Source of the DNA: a virus
IMG/VR virus record: IMGVR_UViG_3300031999_000029
Coordinates: 1 to 53,065 of that record
Direction: 5' to 3' (one strand)
Length of the DNA stretch: 53,065 bases
The notes below the pieces were generated by a model. That model saw nothing but the letters and a program-made list of their open reading frames with translations, was not told the origin of the DNA and did no database searches. Below, one piece after another: positions 6,350-14,951 of the stretch. The translations under genes and the position numbers were made by a program. The stretch's first letter is position 1. Every line of letters starts with the position of its first letter.

Positions 6350-7801
6350 ATGAGTTGCTTGTCGCAGACGGACGAGGATCGCGTTCGCGCCGCCGATCTC
6401 CTACACCTGGGTTTGGCGCAAAAATCCGCTAGCGCGTTCATGAGCTACGTGCTGCGCGACGAGAAGACGAACGAGCGGATCAAGCAAGCCCCGATTCACC
6501 AGGCGTGGCAGGCGTTGATCAATCAACACCGCCGCTTGCTCATATGGTCGTCGGTGGAGAGCGGGAAAAGTTCGCAAGTGAGCGTCGGTCGCACGCTCTT
6601 CGAGCTTGGCCGGAATACCGGTCTCCGTTGTTGCATCGTCTCGAACACGCAAGGTCAGGCCGGCAAGATCGGCGGAATGATCGCGAAGTACATCGAGGGG
6701 TCGGTCGACTTGCACGAGGTGTTCCCCGATCTGTTGCCCGACGAGCCGTGGACGAGTAGTCAGCTATTCGTGAAGCGGCAGACGATGGCGAAAGATCCGT
6801 CGGTGCAGGTGTGCGGCATTCACGGCAACATTACCGGATCGCGTCTCGACGTGCTCATCCTCGACGACGTGCTCGACTACGAAAACTGTCGTACGCCCGG
6901 GTTGCGGCAGGACTTGTGGGACTGGTACCACGCGACGCTGTCGGGGCGTCTGACGGCGGACGCTCGGGTGATCGTGATCGGCACCGCCTATCATCCCGAG
7001 GATTTTTTGCACCGCCTCGCGCGCACCGGAGGGTGGGCGGCGTTTCGGTACCCGGTGATCGATCCGGACACGAACGAGATCCGTTGGCCCGAGCGTTGGC
7101 CGGAATCACGCATCGAAGCCAAGCGCATCGAGCTTGGCCCTCTCGAATTCGCGCGACAGATGATGTGCGTCGCCAGAGACGACGCCGAAGCGCGGTTCAA
7201 GAAGGAATGGATCGATCTATGCCTGGCGCGCGGCGCCGACCGCGAGCCGCGCCCGAGCCTCGAAGCCGTGCCGCCGGGTTGCCGCACAATTACCGGAGTA
7301 GACTTGGCGGTGTCGCGCAAGAAGATTTCGGGCGACACCATTTTCTTCACGATCTTGGTGTACCCGAACGGGGACCGCGAATTGTTGTGGATCGATGGCG
7401 GGAAGTACAGCGGGCCCGAGATCGTCGACAAGTTGGTCGACACGCACCGACGATTCGGATCGGTGATGTACGTGGAGAACAACGCGGCGCAAGAATACAT
7501 CCTGCAATTCGCGCGCAGTGAGAGTGCGGTGACGGTGCAGCCGTTCACGACGGGGCGCAACAAGGCCAACCCGGAATTCGGCATCGAGTCTCTCGCCGTC
7601 GAGATGGCGAATGGCAAGTGGATCATCCCGTGCAAAGATGGCCATATTCACAAACAAGTGTCGATGTGGATCCAAGAGATGCTCTACTACTCGCCGGCGG
7701 CGCACACGGGCGACCGTCTCATGGCTTCGTGGTTTGCCCGCGAGGGTGTCGGCCGCGCCAAAAAGAGAGCGTGGGTCGGAAGGATAAACAACGCTCGCTA
7801 G
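6350..7801 (+). CDS. terL: Terminase large subunit (packaging ATPase-nuclease)
   Basis: 483 residues, a normal length. It drives DNA into the prohead and cuts the concatemer. ATPase domain: Walker A-like SSVESGKSS (residues 67-75, catalytic GKS at 72-74) and Walker B VLILDDVLD (168-176) with two Asp. Nuclease domain (RNase H fold): D318 in GVDLAV, E376 in YVENNAAQE and D455 in HTGDRLMA are in the right order for the three metal-binding acids. The Walker A has Ser-Val-Glu where many terminases have an Arg/Lys, a mild oddity. The ATG follows a 37-base gap without a strong SD. Confidence 0.93.
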   Translation: MSCLSQTDEDRVRAADLLHLGLAQKSASAFMSYVLRDEKTNERIKQAPIHQAWQALINQHRRLLIWSSVESGKSSQVSVGRTLFELGRNTGLRCCIVSNTQGQAGKIGGMIAKYIEGSVDLHEVFPDLLPDEPWTSSQLFVKRQTMAKDPSVQVCGIHGNITGSRLDVLILDDVLDYENCRTPGLRQDLWDWYHATLSGRLTADARVIVIGTAYHPEDFLHRLARTGGWAAFRYPVIDPDTNEIRWPERWPESRIEAKRIELGPLEFARQMMCVARDDAEARFKKEWIDLCLARGADREPRPSLEAVPPGCRTITGVDLAVSRKKISGDTIFFTILVYPNGDRELLWIDGGKYSGPEIVDKLVDTHRRFGSVMYVENNAAQEYILQFARSESAVTVQPFTTGRNKANPEFGIESLAVEMANGKWIIPCKDGHIHKQVSMWIQEMLYYSPAAHTGDRLMASWFAREGVGRAKKRAWVGRINNAR

Positions 7802-7856
7802 GTGACTCGCGCATTGAAAACGTGGTACACCCGGAGAGCATTCGGAGGAGAACAAA

Positions 7857-8285
7857 ATGTCAGAGATGAACGAAGAGCAGTTGAAGGAAGCATTGGATCA
7901 TGACGCTGCGATCAAAGCTGGCAACGGCGGGGCGAAAGCTCCGGAAGCTGTGGACCCGGACGAAGCGATTTTTGCGAACCCGGCTGCGGCGGCGAAAGTC
8001 ACGGGTCAGATCGAGACCCGCAACTCGGTTCTAGCCAAGGATCTCGTGACGAGCTTCATGCAGGTAGCTCGGGAGTTTTCGGGCCTGGCTCTCATGACCG
8101 GAAAACCGAACATCCAAAAAGACAAGAAGGGCGAGCACGTCGTGCACTACGACCCGCCGAAGCCGGACGCGGCTTTGAAGTGTCTCGACGCGGCGTTGCG
8201 CGCAATGGAATTGGCGAGAATGGCCGACGCTCTCGGCGACCGGGCAATTTTCCGGCAGGGAGTCGTGCCCAAAAAAGCGGAGTAG
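7857..8285 (+). CDS. Hypothetical protein between terminase and portal
   Basis: 142 residues; ATG preceded by GGAGGAGAA. Acidic, helical, with EALDHDAAIKAGNGG at the start and a central segment KDLVTSFMQVAREF. No known domain. Its position between terminase and portal suggests a virion or packaging role, which is inference only. Confidence 0.65.
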   Translation: MSEMNEEQLKEALDHDAAIKAGNGGAKAPEAVDPDEAIFANPAAAAKVTGQIETRNSVLAKDLVTSFMQVAREFSGLALMTGKPNIQKDKKGEHVVHYDPPKPDAALKCLDAALRAMELARMADALGDRAIFRQGVVPKKAE

Positions 8286-8288
8286 CCC

Positions 8289-8579
8289 ATGGTGGCATAT
8301 CGCGGCGAAGATTCTGAAGATGACAACGGCGGCGACGGGAACGGAGGTGATTGGGATGAGTACAAGAAACTCGTGCTCTCGCAGATCCGCGAGCTGCGCC
8401 ACGACAATCAGGAGATTCGCCGCGACGTGTCCGATTTTCGATCCGAAGTGGTCGACAAGTTCTCGACGGTGAAAGAGGATCTGGCGCGGTTGAACGTCAA
8501 GGCCGGTTTGTGGGGCGCGCTCGCGGGCGCCCTCTTCGCCGGCACGTCGATTTTGATTCAGATGATGTCTTCGAAGTAG
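8289..8579 (+). CDS. XhlA-like coiled-coil membrane protein
   Basis: 96 residues. A Gly/Asp/Asn-rich start, then a heptad-rich stretch (LVLSQIRELRHDNQEIRRDV, about 28-47, continuing to 70), then one C-terminal transmembrane segment (AGLWGALAGALFAGTSILIQ, about 72-91). This coiled coil plus tail anchor is the pattern of haemolysin XhlA-type phage proteins, which sit in the inner membrane and are often found near holins. It lies 2 kb before other membrane proteins. A structural coiled-coil protein is the alternative. Confidence 0.5.
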   Translation: MVAYRGEDSEDDNGGDGNGGDWDEYKKLVLSQIRELRHDNQEIRRDVSDFRSEVVDKFSTVKEDLARLNVKAGLWGALAGALFAGTSILIQMMSSK

Positions 8580-8589
8580 GGCGGCGAAC

Positions 8590-10344
8590 ATGAGTAGCGC
8601 AACGAGAGTAGAACCACGCGGCGTCAAGCGCATGCTGAGTGCTCTTGCCGACAAGCTCTACAAGAGCGGCGGCGCCAAGCAAACGGAGACGATTGCGAGC
8701 GCGATGCAGAAGATCGCGCGCCTCGGCATGAGCCCGAGGCAGCAAATGCTCAATCGTTTGTGGGCATGGTATCGCTGCGAGAACTACGCCACGCGGCGCG
8801 TGGATTGGAACGGGCACGAAGTCGTCGACGCGCTTTCTCAGGAGTCGATTTCGACCGCCGGCTTCATCCCTCCGGGGTTCTACGACGCCGGAGCCAACCT
8901 GCCGATCAAGTTCCGCAAGCCGACGGCGCCGTACGCGTTGGTCAAGGTGATCGTCGACCGCTTCACCGAGTTGCTTTTCAGCGAGCGCCATCACCCGTTC
9001 ATGCGAGTCGAGGGTGATTCCGATACGGAGAACTACGTCGGAGCGCTCATCGAGGCGTCGCGGCTGTGGCCGAACATGATTCAGGCGCGGCAGTACGGCG
9101 GCGCCATGGGCACGGTCGCCATCGGGTTCGAATTCGTCGAGGGTGTGCCCGAGGTCGAGGTGCACGATCCACGCTGGTGCATTCCGGACTTCAAGGATCG
9201 CACCAAGCTGATCCTGAATTCGATCGAGAAGCGGTATATGTACGTCGTCGAACAGCGCGACGAAGTCACTGGCGAGTACGAAGAGATCGCCATGTGGTAC
9301 CGGCGCGTGATCGACACGGAGCGCGACGTTCTCTTCAAGCCCGCCCCCGTGGGCGACGGCAACGAGCCGCAGTGGGAGGTCGACAAGGAGACCGTGCACG
9401 GGTTCGGATTCTGCCCCGTGGTGTGGATCCAAAATCTGCCGGTGCAGGACGACATCGACGGCGACTCGGACGTTCTCGGCATCTATGACACTGCCGAATC
9501 GATCGATTCGTTGCAGTCGCAGGCGAACCTCGGCACGATTAGCAACTGCGATCCGACGCTCGTGGTCGTGACCGAAGACGAAATGCCCGAGATCAAGAAG
9601 GGCAGCGACAACGCGATCAAGTTGTCGAAGGGTGACGCACACTACATGGAGTTGCAGGGCTCCGGCGCCAAGTCTGCGATCGAGTTGGCCGACAAGTTCC
9701 GAAGCCAAGCGCTCGAAGTGGCGCAATGCGTGCTCGAACATCCGGACATGAGCCAGCGCACCGCGACCGAGATCGAACGCGCGTACTCTTCCATGATCTC
9801 GAAGGCGGACGTTCTTCGAGAGCAATACGGCGAGAAGGGACTGAAGCCGCTCATCATGATGATGATCAAGGCTGTTCGCCTCTTGCAAGAGGGGAAGATC
9901 AACGCCGAAGAGGGAGTCATCGAGAAGTTCGAGATCCTGTTGCCGCCGAGAGTGGTCGACGACGAAAACGGCGAGACGAAAACGGAGCCGCAGAAGCTCG
10001 GGCCCGGCGGCGTCTTCAAGTTGCAATGGCCGAAATACTTCGAGCCGCTTCTCGCCGACGTCGAGCTGGCGACGCGGTCGGCGGTCGCCGCGAGCGCCGG
10101 CGGTCTCGTCGATTTGGAGCACGCGATCAAGTTCGTGGCCGAATACTTCAAGGTCGGCGACGTCGACGCTATGATCAAGCGCATCAAATCCGAGCAACAG
10201 AAGGCGAGCGGGGCGACGGCCGATCAGACGTTGCAGATGCTCGGCGGCGGTTCGATGCCTGGCAGACCGATGCCGGGCCGCCAGACGTTCGGCAGACCAA
10301 TGCCGGGACGCCCGATGTCGAGCCCGTACGATTCCGAAGAGTGA
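8590..10344 (+). CDS. Portal protein
   Basis: 584 residues. Twelve copies of a portal form the ring through which DNA enters and to which the tail joins. Evidence: position right after terminase; length; the N-terminal part with LKVIVDRF-like helices around residues 115-135 (VKVIVDRFTELLFSE); a central beta-rich region (EFVEGVPEVEVHDPRW); a helical stem region around 365-430. The C-terminus is low-complexity (MPGRPMPGRQTFGRPMPGRP), encoded by two 30-bp units at 10261-10290 and 10291-10320 that share 16 of their first 17 bases. GGCGGCGAAC precedes the ATG. Confidence 0.85.
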   Translation: MSSATRVEPRGVKRMLSALADKLYKSGGAKQTETIASAMQKIARLGMSPRQQMLNRLWAWYRCENYATRRVDWNGHEVVDALSQESISTAGFIPPGFYDAGANLPIKFRKPTAPYALVKVIVDRFTELLFSERHHPFMRVEGDSDTENYVGALIEASRLWPNMIQARQYGGAMGTVAIGFEFVEGVPEVEVHDPRWCIPDFKDRTKLILNSIEKRYMYVVEQRDEVTGEYEEIAMWYRRVIDTERDVLFKPAPVGDGNEPQWEVDKETVHGFGFCPVVWIQNLPVQDDIDGDSDVLGIYDTAESIDSLQSQANLGTISNCDPTLVVVTEDEMPEIKKGSDNAIKLSKGDAHYMELQGSGAKSAIELADKFRSQALEVAQCVLEHPDMSQRTATEIERAYSSMISKADVLREQYGEKGLKPLIMMMIKAVRLLQEGKINAEEGVIEKFEILLPPRVVDDENGETKTEPQKLGPGGVFKLQWPKYFEPLLADVELATRSAVAASAGGLVDLEHAIKFVAEYFKVGDVDAMIKRIKSEQQKASGATADQTLQMLGGGSMPGRPMPGRQTFGRPMPGRPMSSPYDSEE

Positions 10345-10373
10345 GAGAGTGGTCAAACTAACAGGAGGATGTC

Positions 10374-10763
10374 ATGAGTGAGGCACTGAAGACGATGGCG
10401 GACGTGGCGAAGAAAACCTATGGCGGCGTGGCGCAGAAGCTCTTGCAGTTGTTCGGCGGGCTTTTCATGGAGATGAAAGACGAAGACGGCGACGGCAAAG
10501 CCGTGTGGGTCGTCTCCATGACCCGCATGATCACGTGGATTGTGTTCGGTCACTGCATGTTCGTGTGGAGTCGCGCCGTCATGGCGGCGGCGCCGACGGC
10601 CGCAGACGTGGCGACCGCGACGAAGGCGATGCTCGACGTGGCACCGCAGGAATTCTACACGCTGTGCGCCTTGCTCGGCCTGTCCGGCTTGAAGATCGTC
10701 GGGTCGAAAGCCGCCGACGTGGTGGCGGCACTGAAAGACAACGCCGGCGGCGGTGCGGCGTGA
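10374..10763 (+). CDS. Small membrane protein, holin candidate
   Basis: 129 residues; ATG behind ACAGGAGG. A first hydrophobic segment (MITWIVFGHCMFVWSRAVM, about 52-70) and a second (FYTLCALLGLSGLKIVGS, about 93-110) suggest two membrane spans, the size and shape of a phage holin. It is followed by two further membrane/secreted proteins, which supports a lysis or virion-membrane role. No endolysin is visible in the window, so the holin call stays tentative. Confidence 0.5.
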   Translation: MSEALKTMADVAKKTYGGVAQKLLQLFGGLFMEMKDEDGDGKAVWVVSMTRMITWIVFGHCMFVWSRAVMAAAPTAADVATATKAMLDVAPQEFYTLCALLGLSGLKIVGSKAADVVAALKDNAGGGAA

Positions 10764-11086
10764 CCTTTCTTTTGTGGCTCAAGGATCACTGGTACCTTCC
10801 GGTATTCGTGATCTTCATCGTTCTGGCGTGGGCTCTCGGCCGGCGCTCGGCGGGCAACCCGTTCGAGACCGTGCGCCGAGAGGTCGACGCCATCAACGCC
10901 GGCGCCGAGATTCGGAAATTGGAGGCGGAACGTGGAACCGCGCAAGCGAAAGCAGAAGTCGAATCCAAGTACAAGGCGCAGCTCGCCGCACTCAGCGAAG
11001 AGCAGAAGCAACAGGCGGTGGCTTTGGCTGCCAGCCCTGTTGATCTCGCAAAGTTCCTGGTCCGCGCTGGCGGCGGAAACGTCTGA
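10760..11086 (+). CDS. Membrane-anchored coiled-coil protein, i-spanin-like
   Basis: 108 residues from a GTG overlapping the previous stop. One N-terminal membrane span (YLPVFVIFIVLAWALG, about 12-27) is followed by a long charged Ala/Glu/Lys/Gln coiled coil (about 45-95). This is the layout of an Rz-type inner-membrane spanin. The next gene begins inside it in another frame, as with Rz/Rz1 pairs. It differs from Rz in that the partner lacks a lipobox, so the call is inference from architecture. Confidence 0.5.
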   Translation: MTFLLWLKDHWYLPVFVIFIVLAWALGRRSAGNPFETVRREVDAINAGAEIRKLEAERGTAQAKAEVESKYKAQLAALSEEQKQQAVALAASPVDLAKFLVRAGGGNV

Positions 11087-11474
11087 TCCGTCTGCGGCGG
11101 CGAAGCTGCCGGTGTGCGACGGAGCGTTGTGCAGCGCCCCCTTGGTGAAGGGCCAGGCGGCGCCGTTCGACGGCCAGATTTTGACGGTGCCGCTCGCCAT
11201 CAATCTCGGCCAGAGGGCGAACGCGTGCGCGACCGTGACTGGCATCGAGGTAACTCGTGCCGTGCAGCTCGCTAAGGCGGATCTTGACTGGGAGAAGAGG
11301 TTGCGCGGCATCGACAACGACGCGGCGAAGATGCGAGAGGCGGCGTACAAGAAAGCCGCTGAAGATGTGAAGCCGAAGTGGTACGAGTCGCCGATATTCG
11401 TTTCGTTGGCGTCCGTGACCGTGACCATCGCTCTCGTGGTGGCAACCGGGTACGCCGTGAAAACTGTGAGGTGA
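10932..11474 (+). CDS. Secreted/membrane protein overlapping the previous gene out of frame
   Basis: 180 residues from GTG 10932; the first 155 bases lie inside the previous gene. After a basic start (RKRKQKSNPSTRR, KSRSNRRW) comes a signal-like hydrophobic stretch (LWLPALLISQSSWSALAA, about 31-49). Then follow CDGALCSAPL and KGQAAPFDGQILTVPLA, a charged helical region and a C-terminal membrane span (SPIFVSLASVTVTIALVVAT, about 152-171). From memory, proteins with 'KG.PAPFDG.LL....A' and a final membrane anchor recur in phage lysis/structural regions. No lipobox cysteine is present at the cleavage site. The true start may lie a little downstream. Confidence 0.5.
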   Translation: MEPRKRKQKSNPSTRRSSPHSAKSRSNRRWLWLPALLISQSSWSALAAETSDPSAAAKLPVCDGALCSAPLVKGQAAPFDGQILTVPLAINLGQRANACATVTGIEVTRAVQLAKADLDWEKRLRGIDNDAAKMREAAYKKAAEDVKPKWYESPIFVSLASVTVTIALVVATGYAVKTVR

Positions 11475-11478
11475 GGCA

Positions 11479-12057
11479 ATGGCACACGCGGAGACATCGG
11501 AAGAGAAAATTGCGCGGGTTTGTCACGAGGCGAATCGCGCCTACTGCTCGACGATCGGCGATCACTCGCACGCGACGTGGGACATGGCGCCACCGTGGCA
11601 GAAAGATAGCGCCGTCGCCGGGGTGAAGGCGGCGATCGCCGACCCGGCGCGCACGCCGGCCAAGTCTCACGAAGAGTGGGCCGAGCACAAGCGCAAGGCC
11701 GGGTGGAAGTACGGGCCCGAGAAGCGGCCCGAGGTGTTGGAACACCCGTGCCTGGTGCCGTACGAAGAGCTGTCGACTGAACAGCGGATCAAGGACGCGC
11801 TCTTTCTCGCTGTCGTTCGCACTCTGGCGCCGGCGGCGTCCACGGAGAAGCCCGCGACGGTTCTTTCCGAGTTGCCGCCGATGCCCAAGCGCGGCGACGA
11901 CACCCTCGAAGTCGGCATCCTCACGGCCGAGGGCGAAGTGGTGAAGGACGGCGAGATTTGCGTGGCCGTGAAGCAGGAGACGGCACCCGAGAAGGTTCTG
12001 GAAAACCTTCCGCCGACGGCGTTCGAAGTGAAGGCAAAGAAGAAACGCCGAGGGTAG
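11479..12057 (+). CDS. RyR-domain protein
   Basis: 192 residues. Residues about 8-115 match the RyR domain as I know it: IARVCHEANRAYC, then WDMAPPWQKDSAVAGV, SHEEWAEHKRKAGWKYG, HPCLVPYEELSTEQRIKD. The domain is named from ryanodine receptors, but single copies are frequent in phage and bacterial proteins and probably bind a small ligand or peptide. The C-terminal 75 residues are Pro/Glu/Val-rich and end in KAKKKRRG. It sits between the lysis-like genes and the effector run. Confidence 0.85.
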   Translation: MAHAETSEEKIARVCHEANRAYCSTIGDHSHATWDMAPPWQKDSAVAGVKAAIADPARTPAKSHEEWAEHKRKAGWKYGPEKRPEVLEHPCLVPYEELSTEQRIKDALFLAVVRTLAPAASTEKPATVLSELPPMPKRGDDTLEVGILTAEGEVVKDGEICVAVKQETAPEKVLENLPPTAFEVKAKKKRRG

Positions 12058-12059
12058 CA

Positions 12060-12530
12060 ATGCACATCGCCATCGACCTCGACGGCACCGTGGTGAGCAG
12101 TGCCCACGCGTACGACGATCTCGACACGCCGTTGCGTTTGTTGCCTGGTGCCAAAGAGGGCTTGCGTGCGTTGAAGCGTGCCGGGCACCGCCTGATCCTG
12201 TACTCTGCCCGAGCCAATCGATCGCTTTGGGAGGATCCGAATCTCGACCCGCTCGTGCGCGTCGGCGTCGTCCGAATCAATCGATCGGCGTGGGAGAAGT
12301 CGAAAGAGCTGCACCTCGCCCGCTATCGGCAAATGATAGACTTCGCAAACGCCGAGCTTCCTGGTATCTTCGACGCCGTTGACGACGGGAAGCAGGGCAA
12401 GCCCATGGCGGATCTGTTTCTCGACGATCTCGCAATCCGCGTCGGCCACGGTGCCGCCGCTTTGACTTGGCCGCAGGTGGCGGCGATTTACGGAGAGCCC
12501 GACTATGCCAATCGACCCGAAACAGCTTGA
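12060..12530 (+). CDS. HAD-superfamily phosphatase
   Basis: 156 residues. Motif I is IDLDGTVV with nucleophile D6 and acid D8; motif II is LYSAR (S49); K114 and the acidic pair D122-D123 in LFLDDLAIR complete the HAD set. The protein is short and has only a small cap, like phage polynucleotide/nucleotide phosphatases. Substrate unknown. ATG is two bases after the RyR stop, so the two are translated together. Confidence 0.82.
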   Translation: MHIAIDLDGTVVSSAHAYDDLDTPLRLLPGAKEGLRALKRAGHRLILYSARANRSLWEDPNLDPLVRVGVVRINRSAWEKSKELHLARYRQMIDFANAELPGIFDAVDDGKQGKPMADLFLDDLAIRVGHGAAALTWPQVAAIYGEPDYANRPETA

Positions 12531-12690
12531 GGCGTTCTCGGCGGTCGAGAAGCCGGTGGCGACGCAACAGTTGACGAAGGCGCGGCGCACGAAGCCGACG
12601 GCGATCGGCACGCTGCGCACCGGACGCGGTATTCGCATCGGGTCCGGCCGCTTCGCCGACATGCGCGACGATCTAGACAAAGCGGAGTAA
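12505..12690 (+). CDS. Small basic hypothetical protein
   Basis: 61 residues, overlapping the HAD gene by 26 bases and ending three bases before the next start. Basic and Gly/Arg-rich in the second half (GTLRTGRGIRIGSGRFADM). No domain known. Tight spacing to the first effector gene suggests co-translation. Confidence 0.5.
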   Translation: MPIDPKQLEAFSAVEKPVATQQLTKARRTKPTAIGTLRTGRGIRIGSGRFADMRDDLDKAE

Positions 12691-12693
12691 CCC

Positions 12694-14142
12694 GTGGCCC
12701 GCGAAGACCTGATCCCCGTGAAGCGCGCCGTGACCCGAATGGGCACGTCGTACGAGCAGACCTATTGGGTGCGCGCTCGGGAGCTGCGCGAGACGTTCGA
12801 GAAGAGCGGCGCGACGGCGGCGTTGAATCGAGCATTGGGGTCCACAACGGGGGAAGGATCGGAGCAGTGGTCGACCCGTTATCGTCAACGGCTACTAGAC
12901 AAATTGGTAGAGGCGGGGTTTTCTGCTGAAGTGGTCGCTACGTGGCCGCAAAGCCGCCGAGAGCAAACACTGACTCCAACGGAGTTGGCTTCGACGAAAG
13001 ACGCTTTGAGCAAGGAAATGTTGTCCGAGGCGTCTTCAGGAACGAAAACCGCCAAGACTATGCTCGACGATTGGGTTTCGTCTCCCGGCGAAGAGCGGAC
13101 GGCGAAGCTCCGCTCTCTCGCCACGACGATCGCATTCGAGGATCTCGACGGTGAAGAGTGGGACAAAGCCGTGCAGCAAGAGCGCGATCTCTTGGCCGAG
13201 AACGCGACGCACCACTACGACAAGCACTATATGTCTTCGTCGATTGCGGAGTATCGAGGCCAGTTCAAGCGCGAGGCGTACGCCGACATGCGCGACGAGG
13301 TGATGAAAACTCTCGCCGACGAATCGGTGAGTGAAGACGAAGACGTGGCAGAGAACGCCAAGGAGATTTTCGAGCTTCGTCGAAGCACGAGTCCCGAGCT
13401 GCGCAAGCAAGCCAACGACATGATCAACGAGCGCGTCTCGTACGAGCTGGAGACGCAAGGGAAGACCGAAGATGCGAAGTTGAAGGCGGACGAAGCCGCC
13501 GAAGCCGACCGCGACGAGTACGTGAAGCGCGTCGACAACGAATTCATGCGCTACACGGACGAGGACATTGAAGCCGTGTACGCTCTCGCGGCGGTGTCGC
13601 AGTCTCTCTACGACGAAGACACGGTCACGCTCTATCGCGGCATCAAAGGCGAGTACGCGAAAGACATTCGAGAGGCGGCGATCGACGCCGTAGCCAAGAG
13701 CGGCGCTCTAGATCAAGCGGAGCTGTTCCCCAAAGACACCCCTCTTCCGGTTGCCTACGAGGAGAATTTGGTCAAAGTCGAAACAGGAGTGATGTGCTCG
13801 TTTTCTGAAGACGTGAACAAGGCCAGGGGATTTACGGGCGACGACGGCGTTGTGATGAAAATGACGGTGCCGAAGTCGTCGATCTTGGCGTCGTATCGTC
13901 TTGGGTCGGAGGTCATGCACCAAGGCGAGAAAGAGGTCATTGTGCTGACGAAGGGGGAGTTTCAGATCAACCCTAATGACATCGAAGATGCCAAGGCGAA
14001 AGACTCTGCCTCTCCATTTCAACCCATGTTCGAAGAGGGGCATTGGCGGCAAATCGCTCGTGGTCGTGGACAAGATTTGTCCGGCCCGTTGCCGCCGCGA
14101 GAGGAAGAGTACCAAGAATCAGAGGGCGAGTGGGCCCCGTAA
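12694..14142 (+). CDS. ADP-ribosyltransferase effector (R-S-E class) with N-terminal YWVR tag
   Basis: 482 residues from GTG. The C-terminal domain (about 290-430) has the full R-S-E signature of arginine-type ADP-ribosyltransferases: R315 in TLYRGI, S369/S371 in MCSFSED, and the E-x-E pair E412/E414 in HQGEKEVIV. Such enzymes transfer ADP-ribose from NAD to a target protein; T4 packages relatives (Alt) in its head. The N-terminus carries VKRAVTRMGTSYEQTYWVR (residues 9-27), echoed in the metalloprotease gene at 14952. A charged helical region (30-285) joins the two. I infer a virion-carried effector; target unknown. Confidence 0.8.
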   Translation: MAREDLIPVKRAVTRMGTSYEQTYWVRARELRETFEKSGATAALNRALGSTTGEGSEQWSTRYRQRLLDKLVEAGFSAEVVATWPQSRREQTLTPTELASTKDALSKEMLSEASSGTKTAKTMLDDWVSSPGEERTAKLRSLATTIAFEDLDGEEWDKAVQQERDLLAENATHHYDKHYMSSSIAEYRGQFKREAYADMRDEVMKTLADESVSEDEDVAENAKEIFELRRSTSPELRKQANDMINERVSYELETQGKTEDAKLKADEAAEADRDEYVKRVDNEFMRYTDEDIEAVYALAAVSQSLYDEDTVTLYRGIKGEYAKDIREAAIDAVAKSGALDQAELFPKDTPLPVAYEENLVKVETGVMCSFSEDVNKARGFTGDDGVVMKMTVPKSSILASYRLGSEVMHQGEKEVIVLTKGEFQINPNDIEDAKAKDSASPFQPMFEEGHWRQIARGRGQDLSGPLPPREEEYQESEGEWAP

Positions 14143-14157
14143 GCGAGGGAGAATACA

Positions 14158-14571
14158 ATGGCAGACGAAGCAATCAAGAAACCGGAAACCATTCACATCA
14201 AAAAGTTCGCCGACGGCAAAGAGACGCCGCTGGAGACTCACCAGAAGCTCGCTTGGAACAGTGCGCGCTGTCCGTGCGGTGCGCCGGCCGTCGTGCGCGC
14301 GATCTCGTTCGCTCCGTTCAAAGAGCTGAACGATCAGTGCCCCGAGCTTCTCGTGAAGATGGCGCACTCGAACGGCGGGCAGATCCCGATGGTCGAATTC
14401 AAGTACGGGAAGTTCGTTCGCATCGGCACCGCGTTCGCGTGCGCGCGGTGCAAGAAAGACCTGGCGAAAGCCATGAGCAAGAAGCCGTCGTGGGTGTTGT
14501 GTGAATTCGATTACGGGCCGAAGCCGATCAACGAACAGGTTTTGGTTCCGGGGGCGTTGGTGAAACCGTGA
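14158..14571 (+). CDS. Hypothetical zinc-binding protein
   Basis: 137 residues; ATG behind GAGGGAGAAT. CPCG (about 39-42) and CARC (about 102-105) could bind one zinc ion from distant loops. The rest is mixed alpha/beta. Placed between the ART and HNH genes; an accessory or immunity-type role cannot be excluded or supported. Confidence 0.6.
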   Translation: MADEAIKKPETIHIKKFADGKETPLETHQKLAWNSARCPCGAPAVVRAISFAPFKELNDQCPELLVKMAHSNGGQIPMVEFKYGKFVRIGTAFACARCKKDLAKAMSKKPSWVLCEFDYGPKPINEQVLVPGALVKP

Positions 14572-14948
14572 GTGAGAACCTTGCGAAGTGGGTCAAGCTG
14601 AAGACGCAAAAGCCCGACGAGAACGAAGAGAAGCCGCTGCATCCGGATGAGAGCAAGGCTCTCAAGAAGTTGCAGCGCGAAGCCAAGGCTGCCGGCGCGA
14701 CGCTGGCCACCGGTGGCAAGGGCGGATTGAGCCCGTCTCTCGTTCTCGGGGTCATGCGCCGCGACGAATTCAAGTGCAAAAAGTGCGGCAAGCAAGAAAT
14801 GCTGAGTGTGCACCACAAGGGTCACCTCGAAAACCCCGCGTCGAAGTGGCTCGCCAAGAAGGGCAAGAGCAACGACCCGAACGCAATCGCCACCATTTGC
14901 GCGTCTTGCCACGACGACATTCACGAGGAAGACCGCGAGAAGGGCTAG
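14568..14948 (+). CDS. HNH endonuclease-like protein
   Basis: 126 residues from GTG (GTGA overlap). Structural zinc knuckles C70-x-x-C73 and C111-x-x-C114 flank LSVHHKGH (H82, H83), N106 and CHDDIHEED (H115, H119): the beta-beta-alpha metal HNH pattern. HNH proteins nick or cut DNA. In many phages one sits beside the terminase and helps packaging; here it lies among the effector genes, so it may be a nuclease effector, a homing-type enzyme or the packaging HNH. Confidence 0.8.
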   Translation: MSENLAKWVKLKTQKPDENEEKPLHPDESKALKKLQREAKAAGATLATGGKGGLSPSLVLGVMRRDEFKCKKCGKQEMLSVHHKGHLENPASKWLAKKGKSNDPNAIATICASCHDDIHEEDREKG

Positions 14949-14951
14949 TGT

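Noticed and set aside
8497-10356. 619-residue open frame on the - strand
   Set aside because: It lies exactly opposite the portal gene, has no SD, and consists of Arg/Asp/Leu/His-rich shadow sequence produced by GC-rich codon bias on the other strand.
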